Below the pieces are notes generated by a model. The model saw only the letters and a list, made by a program, of their open reading frames with translations, was not told the origin of the DNA and did no database searches. The position numbers and the translations under genes are program-made. From Enterobacteriaceae bacterium LSJC7 (lineage in GTDB: Bacteria; Pseudomonadota; Gammaproteobacteria; Enterobacterales; Enterobacteriaceae): DNA of 64,000 nucleotides. The stretch covers positions 806,001 through 870,000 of the forward strand of contig AMFN01000003.1 in the NCBI GenBank assembly GCA_000302695.1, read 5' to 3'. Below are positions 37,069 to 48,251 of the stretch, piece after piece (positions within the stretch are counted from its first letter, which is position 1; the number at the start of each line of letters is the position of its first letter).

Positions 37069-37106
37069 CCAGCCAGCTAAACGACAGAGGGGATACCTGC
37101 CATAAG

Positions 37107-37138
37107 AAAAAAGCGGCTGTCCTGTGACGGCCGCTTTT
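37107..37138 (+). terminator. Rho-independent terminator of the DUF1479 gene
   Basis: AAAAGCGGC and GCCGCTTTT arms around a short loop, with A and T runs on either side, 40 bp after the stop. Works on the plus strand and could also act on the minus strand. Confidence 0.75.
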
Positions 37139-37232
37139 GATGTTCTGTGCGTGCCCCCCTACAGGGCGCAAACCTGTGAATCGTCTTTACCCAACCGGGT
37201 GCGCCATATCCTGGCGCTTCTTACTGCATAAA

Positions 37233-37267
37233 CACCAACGCCACGCACTCCTGCGCGGCGTTGGTGG
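37233..37267 (-). terminator. hairpin downstream of glk
   Basis: CACCAACGCC and GGCGTTGGTG arms with an inner CGC/GCG pair sit 20 bp after the glk stop (leftward). The following minus-strand bases are only moderately T-rich. Confidence 0.5.
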
Positions 37268-37287
37268 TACATCGGCAGACACATTGG

Positions 37288-38253
37288 TCAGATAACCTGC
37301 CCCATCGTCTGGCGCAGATGAGCACCGGAACCCAGCAACCCCGGTTGTTCATGGGTTATCAGGTAAACCGGAATATCCTCGACAAAATCCTTCAAACGGC
37401 CTTTGTCTTCAAAACCGCCGCGAAAACCGGAGGCTTTAAAGAACTCCAGAAAGCGCGGCACAATCCCGCCTGCGATATATACGCCACCTGCGGTGCTCAG
37501 CGTCAGCGCGAGGTTGCCGCCAAAACGCCCCATAATGACGCAGAACAGCGACAACGCCCGGCGACAATCAGTACAACTGTCCGCAAGTGCACGCTCGGTG
37601 ACATCCTTCGGCTGGAGATTTTCCGGCTGGCGGTTATCGGCCTTTACTATCGCGCGGTAGAGGTTTACCAGGCCAGGACCAGACAGCACACGCTCGGCAG
37701 AAACATGACCAAACTCGGTGCGCAGTTGCTCAAGAATGACATCTTCTTCTTCGCTGTTAGGCGCAAAATCCGCGTGACCGCCTTCGCCTGGCAAGCTCAC
37801 CCAACGTTTGTCCACATGCACCAGGTGCGCCACGCCAAGCCCGGTGCCTGCGCCATATACCGCAACAGGCTTGCCGTCTACCGGCTTACCGCCGCCAAAC
37901 TGAATCAGATGTTCAGGTTTGAGCATCGGGATCGCCATGGAGACGGCGGTAAAATCGTTGATAATTTCAAGGTGGGTGAAGCCGAGATTCTTTTTCATTT
38001 CGGCAATTGAAAAAGCCCAGGTATGGTTGGTCATCGCCACCCAGTCACCGGTTATTGGGCAGGCGATCGCAATACAACCCGCGCTGATTTTCACCTCCTG
38101 TGCCTTGAGATACTCCTGTATTACCGCCTCCAGCGAAGGATAATCCAGGCCGGAATAGGTTTTGGCATGAGAAATATCGCCATTATCAAGATTACACCAC
38201 GCCAGACGTGCGTTTGTGCCGCCGACATCACCTACCAACGCGTATTGGGTCAT
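37288..38253 (-). CDS. glk: glucokinase
   Basis: 321 residues, identical in length to E. coli Glk. ATP-binding [12 protein letters not shown], sugar-binding NDFTAV with catalytic Asp, [20 protein letters not shown] and a C-terminal [11 protein letters not shown] are all present. It phosphorylates cytoplasmic glucose to glucose-6-phosphate. The start at 38253 gives [12 protein letters not shown], matching the family, with AGGAA upstream; the frame extends to 38277. Confidence 0.95.
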   Translation of the reverse strand: MTQYALVGDVGGTNARLAWCNLDNGDISHAKTYSGLDYPSLEAVIQEYLKAQEVKISAGCIAIACPITGDWVAMTNHTWAFSIAEMKKNLGFTHLEIINDFTAVSMAIPMLKPEHLIQFGGGKPVDGKPVAVYGAGTGLGVAHLVHVDKRWVSLPGEGGHADFAPNSEEEDVILEQLRTEFGHVSAERVLSGPGLVNLYRAIVKADNRQPENLQPKDVTERALADSCTDCRRALSLFCVIMGRFGGNLALTLSTAGGVYIAGGIVPRFLEFFKASGFRGGFEDKGRLKDFVEDIPVYLITHEQPGLLGSGAHLRQTMGQVI

Positions 38254-38403
38254 TCGTTCCTGGCTCCACAAGGTCAAATTGTTAACACTCTAAAATTATG
38301 GTGCTTCAACAACAACGACCATCGTACAGATGACCCGTGAAAATTGACGCCCATCACAGAAAGCGATTAAACGTTTCAGCCTCTGCGCCAGGCGTCGTCC
38401 TGA

Positions 38404-40107
<1,704 letters not shown>

Positions 40108-40144
40108 TTACGTAACAAATTCAGGAAGTTCCGCAGAATGATGC

Positions 40145-40162
40145 TGGCAACTGTTGTTTACA
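40145..40162 (-). promoter_or_regulatory. candidate TyrR box upstream of ipdC
   Basis: TGGCAA-N6-TTTACA matches the TyrR consensus TGTAAA-N6-TTTACA at 10 of 12 positions, about 80 bp from the ipdC start. TyrR activates ipdC in Enterobacter cloacae (established knowledge). A second near-palindrome, ATGTAAACGTATACAT, is at 40198-40213. Confidence 0.4.
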
Positions 40163-40250
40163 GCAAAAACAGCGCTGTCCGATTGCTGCACAACACAATG
40201 TAAACGTATACATTAGGCTTTAACCGCAGGTACTTTTCACAGGAACGCGT

Positions 40251-41246
40251 ATGACATGGCAGGCCAGCCCCACCCGTTACGACACAATGGAATACCGACG
40301 CTGTGGCAACAGTGGACTTAAACTACCGGCCATTTCGCTTGGCCTGTGGCATAACTTTGGTGAGAACACCAGCGCTGACACCAGCCGCGCGCTGCTGCGC
40401 CATGCGTTCGATCGGGGTATCACCCATTTCGATCTGGCCAATAACTACGGCCCACCGCCGGGCAGTGCTGAGAGTCTTTTTGGCCGACAGTTACAAGGAG
40501 ATTTCCGTGGGCTGCGCGATGAGTTAATCGTTTCCACTAAAGCAGGCTACACCATGTGGGATGGCCCCTACGGTGACTGGGGATCGCGTAAATACCTGGT
40601 GGCAAGCATGGACAACAGCCTGAAACGTATGGGCCTGGAGTATGTGGATATTTTTTACCACCATCGTCCCGATCCCGATACACCACTGGAGGAAACCATG
40701 CAGGCACTCGATAGCCTGGTGCGTCAGGGCAAGACACTGTACGTGGGGCTGTCGCGCTACCCGGCGGCGCTGGCGCGCGAAGCATTCGCGATTCTCAAAC
40801 GCCTTGGCACGCCCTGTGTTATCCACCAGTTCAAATATTCACTGTTTGAGCGCGAGCCTGAAGAAACGCCGCTGCTGACAACATTAGCGGACTGCGACGT
40901 GGGCAGCATCGCGTTTTCACCGCTGGCAGGTGGCCTGTTGACGAACCGCTACCTGCACGGCATCCCGCAGGACTCACGGGTGGCAAGCGCCAGCAAATTT
41001 CTGACCCAGGACAGTCTGACGGCACAAAGATATGAGCAGATAAGCAGGCTTAATGAAGTGGCGCAACGTCGCGGCCAGTCGCTTGCGCAGATGGCGCTCG
41101 CCTGGGTGCTGCGCGACAACCTGGTGACCTCGGTGCTCATCGGTGCGAGTAAAACGCAGCAAATTGATGATGCTGTCGGCATGCTTACGCAGCGGGCGTT
41201 CAGCGTAGCGGAACGGGCTGAGATTGATACCATTTTACGAAGTTAA
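40251..41246 (+). CDS. aldo-keto reductase, YghZ-like (L-glyceraldehyde-3-phosphate reductase family)
   Basis: 331 residues. The N-terminus [30 protein letters not shown] is very like E. coli YghZ. The AKR tetrad is present: Asp and Tyr in [15 protein letters not shown], Lys in [10 protein letters not shown], His in [11 protein letters not shown]. The C-terminal [13 protein letters not shown] binds NADPH phosphate. YghZ reduces L-glyceraldehyde-3-phosphate and methylglyoxal. It is divergent from ipdC with a 185-bp shared regulatory region, so it may be co-regulated; it could conceivably reduce indole-3-acetaldehyde to the alcohol (speculation). AGGAA precedes the ATG. Confidence 0.88.
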   Translation: MTWQASPTRYDTMEYRRCGNSGLKLPAISLGLWHNFGENTSADTSRALLRHAFDRGITHFDLANNYGPPPGSAESLFGRQLQGDFRGLRDELIVSTKAGYTMWDGPYGDWGSRKYLVASMDNSLKRMGLEYVDIFYHHRPDPDTPLEETMQALDSLVRQGKTLYVGLSRYPAALAREAFAILKRLGTPCVIHQFKYSLFEREPEETPLLTTLADCDVGSIAFSPLAGGLLTNRYLHGIPQDSRVASASKFLTQDSLTAQRYEQISRLNEVAQRRGQSLAQMALAWVLRDNLVTSVLIGASKTQQIDDAVGMLTQRAFSVAERAEIDTILRS

Positions 41247-41368
41247 GAATTTTCGCAAAATCGCTGTTCCGGCTGCCTTTCGGAGTGGCGGTGAAGAAAC
41301 ATCTGCTTACTTCCCGGTACGATTGCATTAACAGGCCGTTTACAGCCGGTCGTACAGGAGAAAGTATG

Positions 41369-41683
41369 ATGTTCAGGTCACTGATTTTAGGCGCGGTGCT
41401 GTTGGCAACGCTGCCACTGAGCGCTAACGCAGACGAAATCACCCTGCTGCCGTCGATCAAACTACAGATTGGCGATCGCGACCGCATTGGGCATTACTGG
41501 GACGGCGACCGCTGGCGCGACCGCGATTACTGGAATAAAAACTGGAAATGGCAGCGCGGTGGCTGGCACCGGGATAACGGTCGTCACCGCGGCTGGGACC
41601 AGCGTCGGGCTTACGAACGCGGCTATATTGACGGGCGCCATGACCGTGGGCCGCGCGGTGGCTGGCACAAACATCGCCATTGA
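41369..41683 (+). CDS. ypeC: YpeC, secreted DUF2502 protein
   Basis: 104 residues. A signal peptide ([21 protein letters not shown]) precedes the mature sequence [17 protein letters not shown] and a Trp/Arg/Asp-rich tract ([33 protein letters not shown]) ending in His-rich residues. It matches E. coli YpeC (108 residues), located between yfeO and mntH. Function unknown; periplasmic, perhaps metal-associated given the His/Asp content. The ATG at 41369 is preferred (AGGAG 8 nt upstream and E. coli-like MFRSL); another ATG is directly upstream at 41366. Confidence 0.9.
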   Translation: MFRSLILGAVLLATLPLSANADEITLLPSIKLQIGDRDRIGHYWDGDRWRDRDYWNKNWKWQRGGWHRDNGRHRGWDQRRAYERGYIDGRHDRGPRGGWHKHRH

Positions 41684-41741
41684 TTTTACCCCCCGCTGCG
41701 GGGACAAAACGCAGCCCCCACTGCCCACGATGCCACATTCA

Positions 41742-41831
41742 GTGTTCCCCGCGCGAGCGGGGATACACCGGATTACTGGCTCCCCGATGTGGGTGAGCAA
41801 ACACGTTCCCCGTGCGAGCGGGGCTGAATCA
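41742..41831 (+). CRISPR. degenerate type I-E CRISPR unit (two repeats, one 32-nt spacer)
   Basis: The 29-nt sequence at 41742-41770 matches the enterobacterial type I-E repeat (GTGTTCCCCGCGC...GCGGGGATAAACCG) at all but one or two positions. A second, more degenerate copy (GTTCCCCGTGCGAGCGGGG core, altered ends) sits at 41803-41831, exactly 61 nt on, leaving a 32-nt spacer (41771-41802), the standard I-E geometry. The last three bases of the second repeat are the mntH stop codon. A possible third, deleted repeat (CCCCGCTGCGGGGACAAAACG, roughly 41691-41711) lies to the left. No cas genes are in the window. It is an orphan remnant that could not function alone. Confidence 0.75.
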
Positions 41832-43061
41832 CAATACTACGCCAATCAACAACCAGCCGTTCAGCGCCACCACCAGGGCCGCAATTATCCAGCCCAGCGC
41901 ATTCACTACCCTGCCGTTGACCAGTTCCCCCATCAGCGCACGGTTACTGGTAAAACACAGTAACGGCACCAGCGCCAGTGCAATCCCAAAGCTCAGTAGC
42001 ACCTGGCTCATGACCAGAATACGCGTGGGATCAAGCCCCATCAGGATAACCACAAACGACGGCAGCATAGTAATAGTGCGGCGCACCCACAGTGGAATAT
42101 GAAAGCGCACAAAGCCCTGCATCACCACCTGCCCTGCCAGCGTACCCACCACCGTGGACGACAGCCCGGCGGCGACAAGGCTCAGGCCAAAGATGGTTGC
42201 CGCGCCCTCGCCCAGCAGCGGTTTAAGGGTCACGTAGGCTTCATCAAGGTCAGCCACCCCCGTATTGCCGCTAAAATGAAATGCCGCCGCCGCAGTTGCC
42301 ATCATCGCCAGATTAACAAACCCGGCAATCGCCATTGCGATGGACACGTCCCATTTGGTGGCAGAGAAACGTTCTTTTGCATTCCCGTCGTGCAGGTTCT
42401 GCGTGAGTGAAGAATGCAGATAAATCACGTGCGGCATGATGGTTGCGCCCAGCACACCGGCGGCGAGAAAGACCGCTTCGCGGGTTGGCAGTGACGGAAT
42501 AAGCATGCCCTTGCTCAATTCAGCAAGCTGCGGCTGGGAAAAAACCAGTTCGACAATATAGGCTGCGGCAACAAACAGCAGCAGACCGCCAATGACTTTT
42601 TCCAGCGGCTTTTGCCCACGGCGTTGCAGCATCAAAATCAGGAAGGTAGCAATACCTGTCAGCACGGCCCCCTGAAGTAAGGAGACGCCAAGCAGGAGCT
42701 TGAAGCCAATGGCCGCACCGATAAACTCAGCCAGGTCGGTGGCCATGGCGATAATCTCTGCCTGCACCCACCAGAACCAGACCAGCGGGCGCGGGAAGTG
42801 GTCGCGGATGTGTTCGGCGAGGTTTTTACCTGTGGCTATCCCGAGCTTGGCAGAAAGGATCTGAATCAGCATCGCCATCAGGTTAGCCCAGACCACTACC
42901 CACAGTAACAGATAGCCAAACGAGGCACCGGCCTGAATATTGGTGGCAAAGTTACCGGGATCAATGTAACCAATAGCGGCAATAAACGCCGGTCCCATTA
43001 ATGCCAGTCTGAGTCTGCGTGCCGCACGCCCGCTACCGCTCTCAATGCGACTGTTTGTCAT
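41829..43061 (-). CDS. mntH: Mn(II)/Fe(II) proton symporter MntH (Nramp)
   Basis: 410 residues, 11 transmembrane segments. The Nramp motifs [12 protein letters not shown] (TM1) and [15 protein letters not shown] (TM6 with MPH) are intact, as is [15 protein letters not shown]-type TM3. It imports manganese in exchange for the proton gradient. The N-terminus [15 protein letters not shown] matches E. coli. The C-terminus runs into the degenerate CRISPR repeat at 41829-41831. Upstream are a MntR box and a Fur-like site. Confidence 0.95.
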   Translation of the reverse strand: MTNSRIESGSGRAARRLRLALMGPAFIAAIGYIDPGNFATNIQAGASFGYLLLWVVVWANLMAMLIQILSAKLGIATGKNLAEHIRDHFPRPLVWFWWVQAEIIAMATDLAEFIGAAIGFKLLLGVSLLQGAVLTGIATFLILMLQRRGQKPLEKVIGGLLLFVAAAYIVELVFSQPQLAELSKGMLIPSLPTREAVFLAAGVLGATIMPHVIYLHSSLTQNLHDGNAKERFSATKWDVSIAMAIAGFVNLAMMATAAAAFHFSGNTGVADLDEAYVTLKPLLGEGAATIFGLSLVAAGLSSTVVGTLAGQVVMQGFVRFHIPLWVRRTITMLPSFVVILMGLDPTRILVMSQVLLSFGIALALVPLLCFTSNRALMGELVNGRVVNALGWIIAALVVALNGWLLIGVVL

Positions 43062-43071
43062 TTTTGCCTCA

Positions 43072-43091
43072 AGTATAGCCTTTGCTATGTT
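43072..43091 (-). promoter_or_regulatory. MntR box of mntH
   Basis: Read on the minus strand, AACATAGCAAAGGCTATACT matches the E. coli MntR operator AACATAGCAAAGGCTATGTT with changes only at one end. It begins 10 bp upstream of the mntH start, a position where bound MntR-Mn would block transcription or translation. Confidence 0.8.
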
Positions 43092-43107
43092 TCATGCTAT
43101 CAAAGTG

Positions 43108-43126
43108 CGAATGATTATCAAGTTCA
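43108..43126 (-). promoter_or_regulatory. Fur-like box upstream of mntH
   Basis: GAATGATTATCAAGTTCA resembles the Fur consensus (GATAATGATAATCATTATC) in its central hexamers. E. coli mntH is also Fur-repressed. Match is partial. Confidence 0.45.
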
Positions 43127-43415
43127 TCTGCAAAGGGGATTCCTGATTATTCTGATAGCCGTGAACGATACAGCCGAAATAGGAAGGCGATGTTTATAAA
43201 GACGCCGAAGGCAAAACTTCAGCAAGTATGAATAATTCTAGCAGTTCTTATAAAGTTTTCATTTCTTTACCTGATATCACAAAAAGGTATCACCGCTCAC
43301 CATTCTGACAAACCATGACACAACTTGCCAATACTGTGCGTTTCCTCTCGTTTTCTTGCCTTTTGTTACATAGAATGTGCAACGAAATTACTACTGACTC
43401 TACTCTGGAGCCACC
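43127..43415. other. mntH-nupC divergent regulatory region
   Basis: Remainder of the 354-bp gap between divergent genes. It should hold the nupC promoter and the far part of the mntH promoter. In E. coli nupC is under CRP, CytR and DeoR; I see A/T-rich half-sites but none I can assign with confidence. Confidence 0.4.
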
Positions 43416-44603
43416 ATGTCCCGCGTTCTACACTTCGTTTTAGCGCTTGCCGTTGTCGCGCTTTTGGCTTTGCTGGTCAGCCATGACCGCAAAAGCATTC
43501 GCATTCGCTACGTTATACAGCTTTTAGTGATTGAAGTGATTCTCGCCTGGTTCTTCCTGCATTCGGAAGTTGGCCTGGGTTTCGTAAAAGGGTTCTCCGG
43601 GATGTTCGACAAGCTGCTCGGCTTTGCGAACGAGGGAACGAACTTTGTGTTCGGGAAAATGAATGACGAGGGACTGGCATTTTTCTTCCTGAAGGTACTG
43701 TGCCCAATTATCTTTATTTCGGCGCTCATCGGTATTCTTCAGCACATCCGCATACTGCCCATTGTGATTCGCTTTATCGGTACCGTGCTGTCCAAAATTA
43801 ACGGTATGGGCAAGCTTGAGTCGTTTAACGCCGTCAGTTCGCTGATTCTTGGCCAGTCGGAAAACTTTATTGCCTATAAAGATATTCTCGGCAAGATGTC
43901 GCGCAACCGCATGTACACCATGTCGGCAACGGCCATGTCTACTGTGTCGATGTCCATCGTCGGGGCCTACATGACCATGCTCGACCCGAAATATGTGGTC
44001 GCCGCACTGGTGCTGAATATGTTCAGTACCTTTATCGTGCTGTCGCTGATTAACCCGTATAAGGTGGATGCCAGCGAAGAAAACCTGCAAATGGCAAATC
44101 TGCACGAAGGGCAAAGCTTCTTTGAGATGCTTGGCGAATATATTCTGGCAGGCTTTAAAGTGGCGATTATTGTTGCCGCGATGCTGATTGGCTTTATCGC
44201 GCTTATCGCGGCACTGAACGCTCTGTTTGCCGCCGTACTCGGCATTTCGTTCCAGAGCATTCTTGGCTATATCTTCTGGCCTGTTGCCTGGGTAATGGGG
44301 ATCCCGGCCGCCGAGGCACTTCAGGCTGGCAGTATTATGGCCACCAAGCTTGTCGCCAACGAGTTCGTTGCCATGATGGATTTGCAGAAGCTGGCCGGTT
44401 CACTGTCACCACGCGCAGAAGGCATTCTGTCGGTGTTCCTGGTGTCGTTTGCTAACTTCTCCTCCATCGGCATTATCGCCGGGGCGATTAAGGGTCTGAA
44501 CGAAGAACAGGGTAACGTCGTTTCCCGCTTTGGCCTGAAGCTGGTGTACGGCTCAACGCTGGTGAGCGTGCTGTCTGCATCAATCGCAGCCCTGGTGCTG
44601 TAA
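43416..44603 (+). CDS. nupC: nucleoside:H+ symporter NupC
   Basis: 395 residues (E. coli 400), concentrative nucleoside transporter. Conserved stretches are [45 protein letters not shown] (substrate and cation-binding helix) and [15 protein letters not shown]. It takes up pyrimidine nucleosides and adenosine through the inner membrane. GGAG lies before the ATG, and a strong terminator follows immediately. Confidence 0.95.
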   Translation: MSRVLHFVLALAVVALLALLVSHDRKSIRIRYVIQLLVIEVILAWFFLHSEVGLGFVKGFSGMFDKLLGFANEGTNFVFGKMNDEGLAFFFLKVLCPIIFISALIGILQHIRILPIVIRFIGTVLSKINGMGKLESFNAVSSLILGQSENFIAYKDILGKMSRNRMYTMSATAMSTVSMSIVGAYMTMLDPKYVVAALVLNMFSTFIVLSLINPYKVDASEENLQMANLHEGQSFFEMLGEYILAGFKVAIIVAAMLIGFIALIAALNALFAAVLGISFQSILGYIFWPVAWVMGIPAAEALQAGSIMATKLVANEFVAMMDLQKLAGSLSPRAEGILSVFLVSFANFSSIGIIAGAIKGLNEEQGNVVSRFGLKLVYGSTLVSVLSASIAALVL

Positions 44604-44616
44604 GCGACCAACCAAT

Positions 44617-44648
44617 AAAAAAACGGGGCGACTTCGCCCCGTTTTTTT
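44617..44648 (+). terminator. Rho-independent terminator of nupC/pdeA
   Basis: A run of A, the stem ACGGGGCG-ACTT-CGCCCCGT and a run of seven T. Symmetric, so it probably also ends the convergent pdeA transcript; the last base pair touches the pdeA stop. Confidence 0.9.
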
Positions 44649-46836
44649 ATGCCGCCAGCGGCTCAGGCTTGCCAATCAGCCAGCCCTGCAAATAGTCTAC
44701 CCCCATCTCCAGGAGCAGTTTGCGCTGCTCCTGGGTTTCAACATATTCCGCCACCACCGTCCACGAACGGGCATGGGCCAGATCGCAGATTGACTTCACA
44801 ATCTGGGCATCAAGGCTGTTGTTGGTGATATCGGCAATAAAACACCCGTCAATCTTGATGATGTCTGCACGTAAATTTCGCAGCCGCTCATAGTTAGCAT
44901 AGCCTGTACCAAAGTCATCAATGGCAATGCGAAAACCGTGGCTGCGTAGCAGGGCAATATTCTGCAAGCTGGCTTGCGAGTCAGAGAACGCCTGCGCTTC
45001 CGTCACTTCAATGATCACGGCCTGCGGTGCGATGCCATAGCTTTCAAACAGCATGACAATTTCCGGGCCAATCTCTTTTTGCATGAGCGTGAGCGGCATC
45101 AGGTTGACGGAAAAACGTGTCTCATCGCCTTCAAGCGGATGGTCGCGCAACCAGCCGAGAAGTTTGGTCAGAATCTGCATATCAAAACGCGCGCTGAGGT
45201 TAAATTCCGCCACAATGCCGATGAATTTATCCGGCATGATCATGGTGCCTTTCTCATCAAACATGCGACAAAGAATTTCGCTGTAGCCCTTCCCTGCTTC
45301 ATTACGAATAGGCTGCGCGTAAAGCTGCAAATTGCTGCTCTCAATAGCCTGTTTCACCTGGCGCAGTAGCAGGACGCGCTCGGAAGTGACATCTGAGACG
45401 GCTTCAGCACGGCTGTTTAAACCCAGCACCTGGCTTGTGTTACAGGCTTTATCCGCAAGCCAGCTAAGCTGGCCCAGCATGCGCTGGATTTCATCGCCGG
45501 CCAGAGAGTCAGTACTGCCCCACGCGGCTGCAAATTCAATGTCCAGCTGGTCACCATGCCAGTCAATCCGGCGGCTATTGAGCAAATCAACCATATAGCT
45601 TAACCGTGCCTGCGGCTCCGGCCCGCGCAGGAAAATCAGCAATTCACTGCCCGGCAGCTGAAAAACACGCTCGCCTTCGTGCAGCCAGGGCCGTAGCGTC
45701 TGGGTTACCCGGCGCTTGCAGTGAATACGCATGGTAATGCCGTAATGCTGGCTCAGAAACTCAAGATTATTCATACGCAGGCAGCACAGTGTGCCCTGCG
45801 GATACACCACAACGTGGCGCTCCAGCGCACGTAAATTGGGCAACAGCGTGAGCGGATCGGTCATCGCCTGAGTGTAAAAAACGCGCCGCGCCCAGACGCT
45901 TTTGCGGTACATGATAGCCATATACAGCAGGCAAACGGTGAAAGAGAGAAACACCGCCAGGATAAACGACAGCGCCGTGCCAGTGCGCACGCCGTAGAGG
46001 AAATTCTCGCTGAAGGTCAGCAACAGCCAGGTCGAAAGCGCCCACAGGATATGAATTGTCTGCACGCTGAAAAGGCGAATACCGAGAGTAAACACAATAA
46101 AAATCAGCGGAACCAGGTAGCCAGAGATAAGAAGGGTGCGCGTGGGCCAGCACAGCGTAATCAGCAGCGCAACCAGCATGACTAGCCAGCCCACCGCCAG
46201 GCCGCGCTTACCAGGTGTAAAACAGGGTGCCAGCGCTCGGCGCATAAAGGCGCGGGCAAACGCCGGGCTAAGTACGATACGAAGTGGATAATAAAAGAGA
46301 AAGGTAAAAATCAGTCCCGCCGCGGTCAGCCCCAGCGTATCAACAATGATATAGAGCGTGGTGCTGTGTCCGAAGTAATGCACCAGTTGCGGCGGGAACA
46401 CGATTAACTGACCGGCAAAATACATGCAAAATTTGATGGCGCAGGGCGTGATAAAGCCCAGCCAAAGCAGGCGCGCACCCAGCCCCTGGCCGGGTAACCC
46501 ATAGCGCCAGCGCGGACCCAGTAACGCGCGCAGCAGCGCACAGGCGGCAAGCGTCGGCACAAGCAGACAGAGGATAAACGCCATAATCTGTAGGGGCGAT
46601 AGCTGAAATATTGCCGTCAAATACAGCGCAAGAACGGCAATCAGCGGCAATACGGCCAGCCTGCCAAAAATAAGCAGTATGGCCATGATGACGCTCAGCG
46701 GCATCCAGGTGAGAAATATTTCGCTACCATCAATAACGGCGCGTGGGGACAACGTGCGCGAGAGAAACAACAGCGGTAAAAGCAGCACCGCCGCCGTTAT
46801 CGATTTCCGTACCGAAAAAAAAGCGTGTCTCGTCAT
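44647..46836 (-). CDS. pdeA: cyclic-di-GMP phosphodiesterase PdeA (YfeA)
   Basis: 729 residues, the same length as E. coli YfeA/PdeA. The first ~310 residues are a MASE1-type membrane domain with about eight helices. A degenerate GGDEF domain follows (LPGSELLIFL in place of GGDEF), then a C-terminal EAL domain with YAQPIRN, the catalytic Glu in GYSEILCRM, NLMPLTL, IEVTEAQ, AIDDFGTGYANY and KIDGCFI. It should hydrolyse c-di-GMP, lowering sessility. The degenerate GGDEF could bind GTP and stimulate the EAL domain (known for relatives). Same locus as in E. coli, next to two tRNA-Ala. Confidence 0.9.
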   Translation of the reverse strand: MTRHAFFSVRKSITAAVLLLPLLFLSRTLSPRAVIDGSEIFLTWMPLSVIMAILLIFGRLAVLPLIAVLALYLTAIFQLSPLQIMAFILCLLVPTLAACALLRALLGPRWRYGLPGQGLGARLLWLGFITPCAIKFCMYFAGQLIVFPPQLVHYFGHSTTLYIIVDTLGLTAAGLIFTFLFYYPLRIVLSPAFARAFMRRALAPCFTPGKRGLAVGWLVMLVALLITLCWPTRTLLISGYLVPLIFIVFTLGIRLFSVQTIHILWALSTWLLLTFSENFLYGVRTGTALSFILAVFLSFTVCLLYMAIMYRKSVWARRVFYTQAMTDPLTLLPNLRALERHVVVYPQGTLCCLRMNNLEFLSQHYGITMRIHCKRRVTQTLRPWLHEGERVFQLPGSELLIFLRGPEPQARLSYMVDLLNSRRIDWHGDQLDIEFAAAWGSTDSLAGDEIQRMLGQLSWLADKACNTSQVLGLNSRAEAVSDVTSERVLLLRQVKQAIESSNLQLYAQPIRNEAGKGYSEILCRMFDEKGTMIMPDKFIGIVAEFNLSARFDMQILTKLLGWLRDHPLEGDETRFSVNLMPLTLMQKEIGPEIVMLFESYGIAPQAVIIEVTEAQAFSDSQASLQNIALLRSHGFRIAIDDFGTGYANYERLRNLRADIIKIDGCFIADITNNSLDAQIVKSICDLAHARSWTVVAEYVETQEQRKLLLEMGVDYLQGWLIGKPEPLAA

Positions 46837-47041
46837 TGAGCTCTAATGTCCACAGAAAAGGGCAAATCACCCTGGAAATAATAGTTTTATTAATAACACC
46901 AGGCAAGAAGTCACACAAAAGCCGCACTTTTATTACCATCCGGGCAAAAATTGCTGCAACACTGACGTGGTTTTACGAAATGTTCAAAAAGAAGTGAATG
47001 CATAAGCAAAAAACCCCCGCTATTAGAGCGAGGGTTTAAAT
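46837..47041. other. intergenic region between pdeA and tRNA-Ala
   Basis: About 205 bp. AAAACCCCCGCTATTAGAGCGAGGGTTT (read in two halves, 47010-47037) is a hairpin with T-rich flanks and is the transcription terminator of the leftward tRNA-Ala pair. The rest must include the pdeA promoter. Confidence 0.6.
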
Positions 47042-47117
47042 TGGTGGAGCTAAGCGGGATCGAACCGCTGACCTCCTGCATGCCATGCAGGCGCTCTCCC
47101 AGCTGAGCTATAGCCCC
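47042..47117 (-). tRNA. tRNA-Ala(GGC), copy 1
   Basis: 76 nt with encoded CCA. Acceptor GGGGCTA pairs with TAGCTCC (with the G3:U70 identity pair of tRNA-Ala), anticodon GGC in GCATGGCATGC, T-arm GGTTCGATCC. Corresponds to one of alaW/alaX, which in E. coli lie between pdeA (yfeA) and yfeC. Confidence 0.96.
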
Positions 47118-47160
47118 GACGGACATTTCTTGTATTTACCCTTCAAACCCTGGGAAGGTT

Positions 47161-47236
47161 TGGTGGAGCTAAGCGGGATCGAACCGCTGACCTCCTGCAT
47201 GCCATGCAGGCGCTCTCCCAGCTGAGCTATAGCCCC
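47161..47236 (-). tRNA. tRNA-Ala(GGC), copy 2
   Basis: 76 nt, identical to copy 1 and separated from it by 43 bp, so both are one transcript. Transcription enters from the right. Second member of the alaW/alaX pair. Confidence 0.96.
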
Positions 47237-47461
47237 AACGTAAACACTCTGTCGCGTTGACGGGCGGCATAATAAGAATTCCCTGTTCTGGTGTCAACGG
47301 CATTTTCGCCCTCCTCGTTCAACCGCTGAAAAAGACACCACATTCATCAGTTTTTCTTCAGTTTCCGTTGGTTGTAGTTAAACATGTCACAGATTCGAGT
47401 AATATGACGTATTAATATGAATCCGTAATATCATGACGTTAACGTATAAGGAAGACTCCTA

Positions 47462-47824
47462 GTGTTCAGGGACAGAATGACGCCGGAAGAGCTGGCATCA
47501 ATGACTGGCTACAGTCGCCAAACCATTAATAAATGGGTACGCAAGGAAGAATGGGACACCTCCCCTCGTCCAGGCGTTCAGGGAGGAAAGGCCCGCCTTA
47601 TTCATGTGGATGAGCGAGTGCGCAATTTTATTCTTAGCGCACAACGTATGGCTGAAGACTCGGCCAGCTATAAGTCCAGTGATACCTCTCTTGAAAGTCT
47701 GTTACTTAACTCTCTTAAGGAGATAACCCCCGCAGAGCATAAGCAGATGACTTCATTTCTGTTGCGTGAAGGCATCAGTGGCCTGCTGCTACGGTTGGGT
47801 ATCCGCGACGCCGAAATTACATGA
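47462..47824 (+). CDS. yfeC: YfeC, DUF1323 putative DNA-binding protein
   Basis: 120 residues. An N-terminal MerR-like/winged helix-turn-helix (MTPEELASMTGYSRQTINKWVRKEEW) is followed by VQGGKARLIHVDERVRNFI. A variable linker and a conserved C-terminal helix pair follow (ITPAEHKQMTSFLLREGISGLLLRLGIRD). It matches E. coli YfeC. GTG start at 47462 with AAGGA upstream gives MFRDRMTPEE, as in E. coli. Its stop overlaps the yfeD start. Targets unknown. Confidence 0.88.
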   Translation: MFRDRMTPEELASMTGYSRQTINKWVRKEEWDTSPRPGVQGGKARLIHVDERVRNFILSAQRMAEDSASYKSSDTSLESLLLNSLKEITPAEHKQMTSFLLREGISGLLLRLGIRDAEIT

Positions 47825-48213
47825 TGAATTTTAAACATAAAATGACGCCACAGGAGCTGGCAGAACTGACGGGCTATACACCGCAGGCGCTGAACCGCTG
47901 GGTCAGGAAGTTTGGCTGGAAAACCTCGACCCTGCCGGGTGTGAAAGGCGGTCGTGCTCATGTTATTCACGTGGACGAAGAGGTACGCGAATATCTGATG
48001 AACACACCGCTGATGCGCAACGCCCAACAGCCGCGTATGGCCGAACCAGAAAGCCCGTACGCGGTAAAAGGTGACAGCCTTGAATACCTGTGGCTTGCCT
48101 CGCTACGCCAGCTTAGCGGCAGCGAGCGGGAACAGCTGCATACCATGCTGTATCGAGAAGGCATCGGCGGTATTATCCGCCGACTGGGGCTAACGGAAGA
48201 AGACGGGCAATAA
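47821..48213 (+). CDS. yfeD: YfeD, DUF1323 putative DNA-binding protein
   Basis: 130 residues, a clear paralogue of YfeC: MTPQELAELTGYTPQALNRWVRKFGW, VKGGRAHVIHVDEEVREYL and a C-terminal SEREQLHTMLYREGIGGIIRRLG align over their whole length. The genes overlap by 4 nt, so the two proteins are made together and may form a heterodimer (inference). Function is unknown. Confidence 0.88.
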   Translation: MMNFKHKMTPQELAELTGYTPQALNRWVRKFGWKTSTLPGVKGGRAHVIHVDEEVREYLMNTPLMRNAQQPRMAEPESPYAVKGDSLEYLWLASLRQLSGSEREQLHTMLYREGIGGIIRRLGLTEEDGQ

Positions 48214-48246
48214 AAAGGCCTCCCGCAGGAGGCCTCGCCGGTTTTT
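48212..48246. terminator. bidirectional terminator between yfeD and gltX
   Basis: AGGCCTCC-CGCA-GGAGGCCT, with AAAAA on the left giving a T run for leftward gltX and TTTTTT on the right for yfeD. Confidence 0.9.
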
Positions 48247-48251
48247 TGTGA

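Noticed and set aside
37261-38010. 249-codon plus-strand frame over glk
   Set aside because: Antisense of glucokinase, no family motifs or ribosome-binding site.
41691-41711. CCCCGC-TG-CGGGG hairpin after ypeC taken as a terminator
   Set aside because: It has no T run and its tail GGGGACAAAACG resembles the CRISPR repeat tail, so it is more likely a deleted third repeat; kept only as a possibility in the CRISPR entry.
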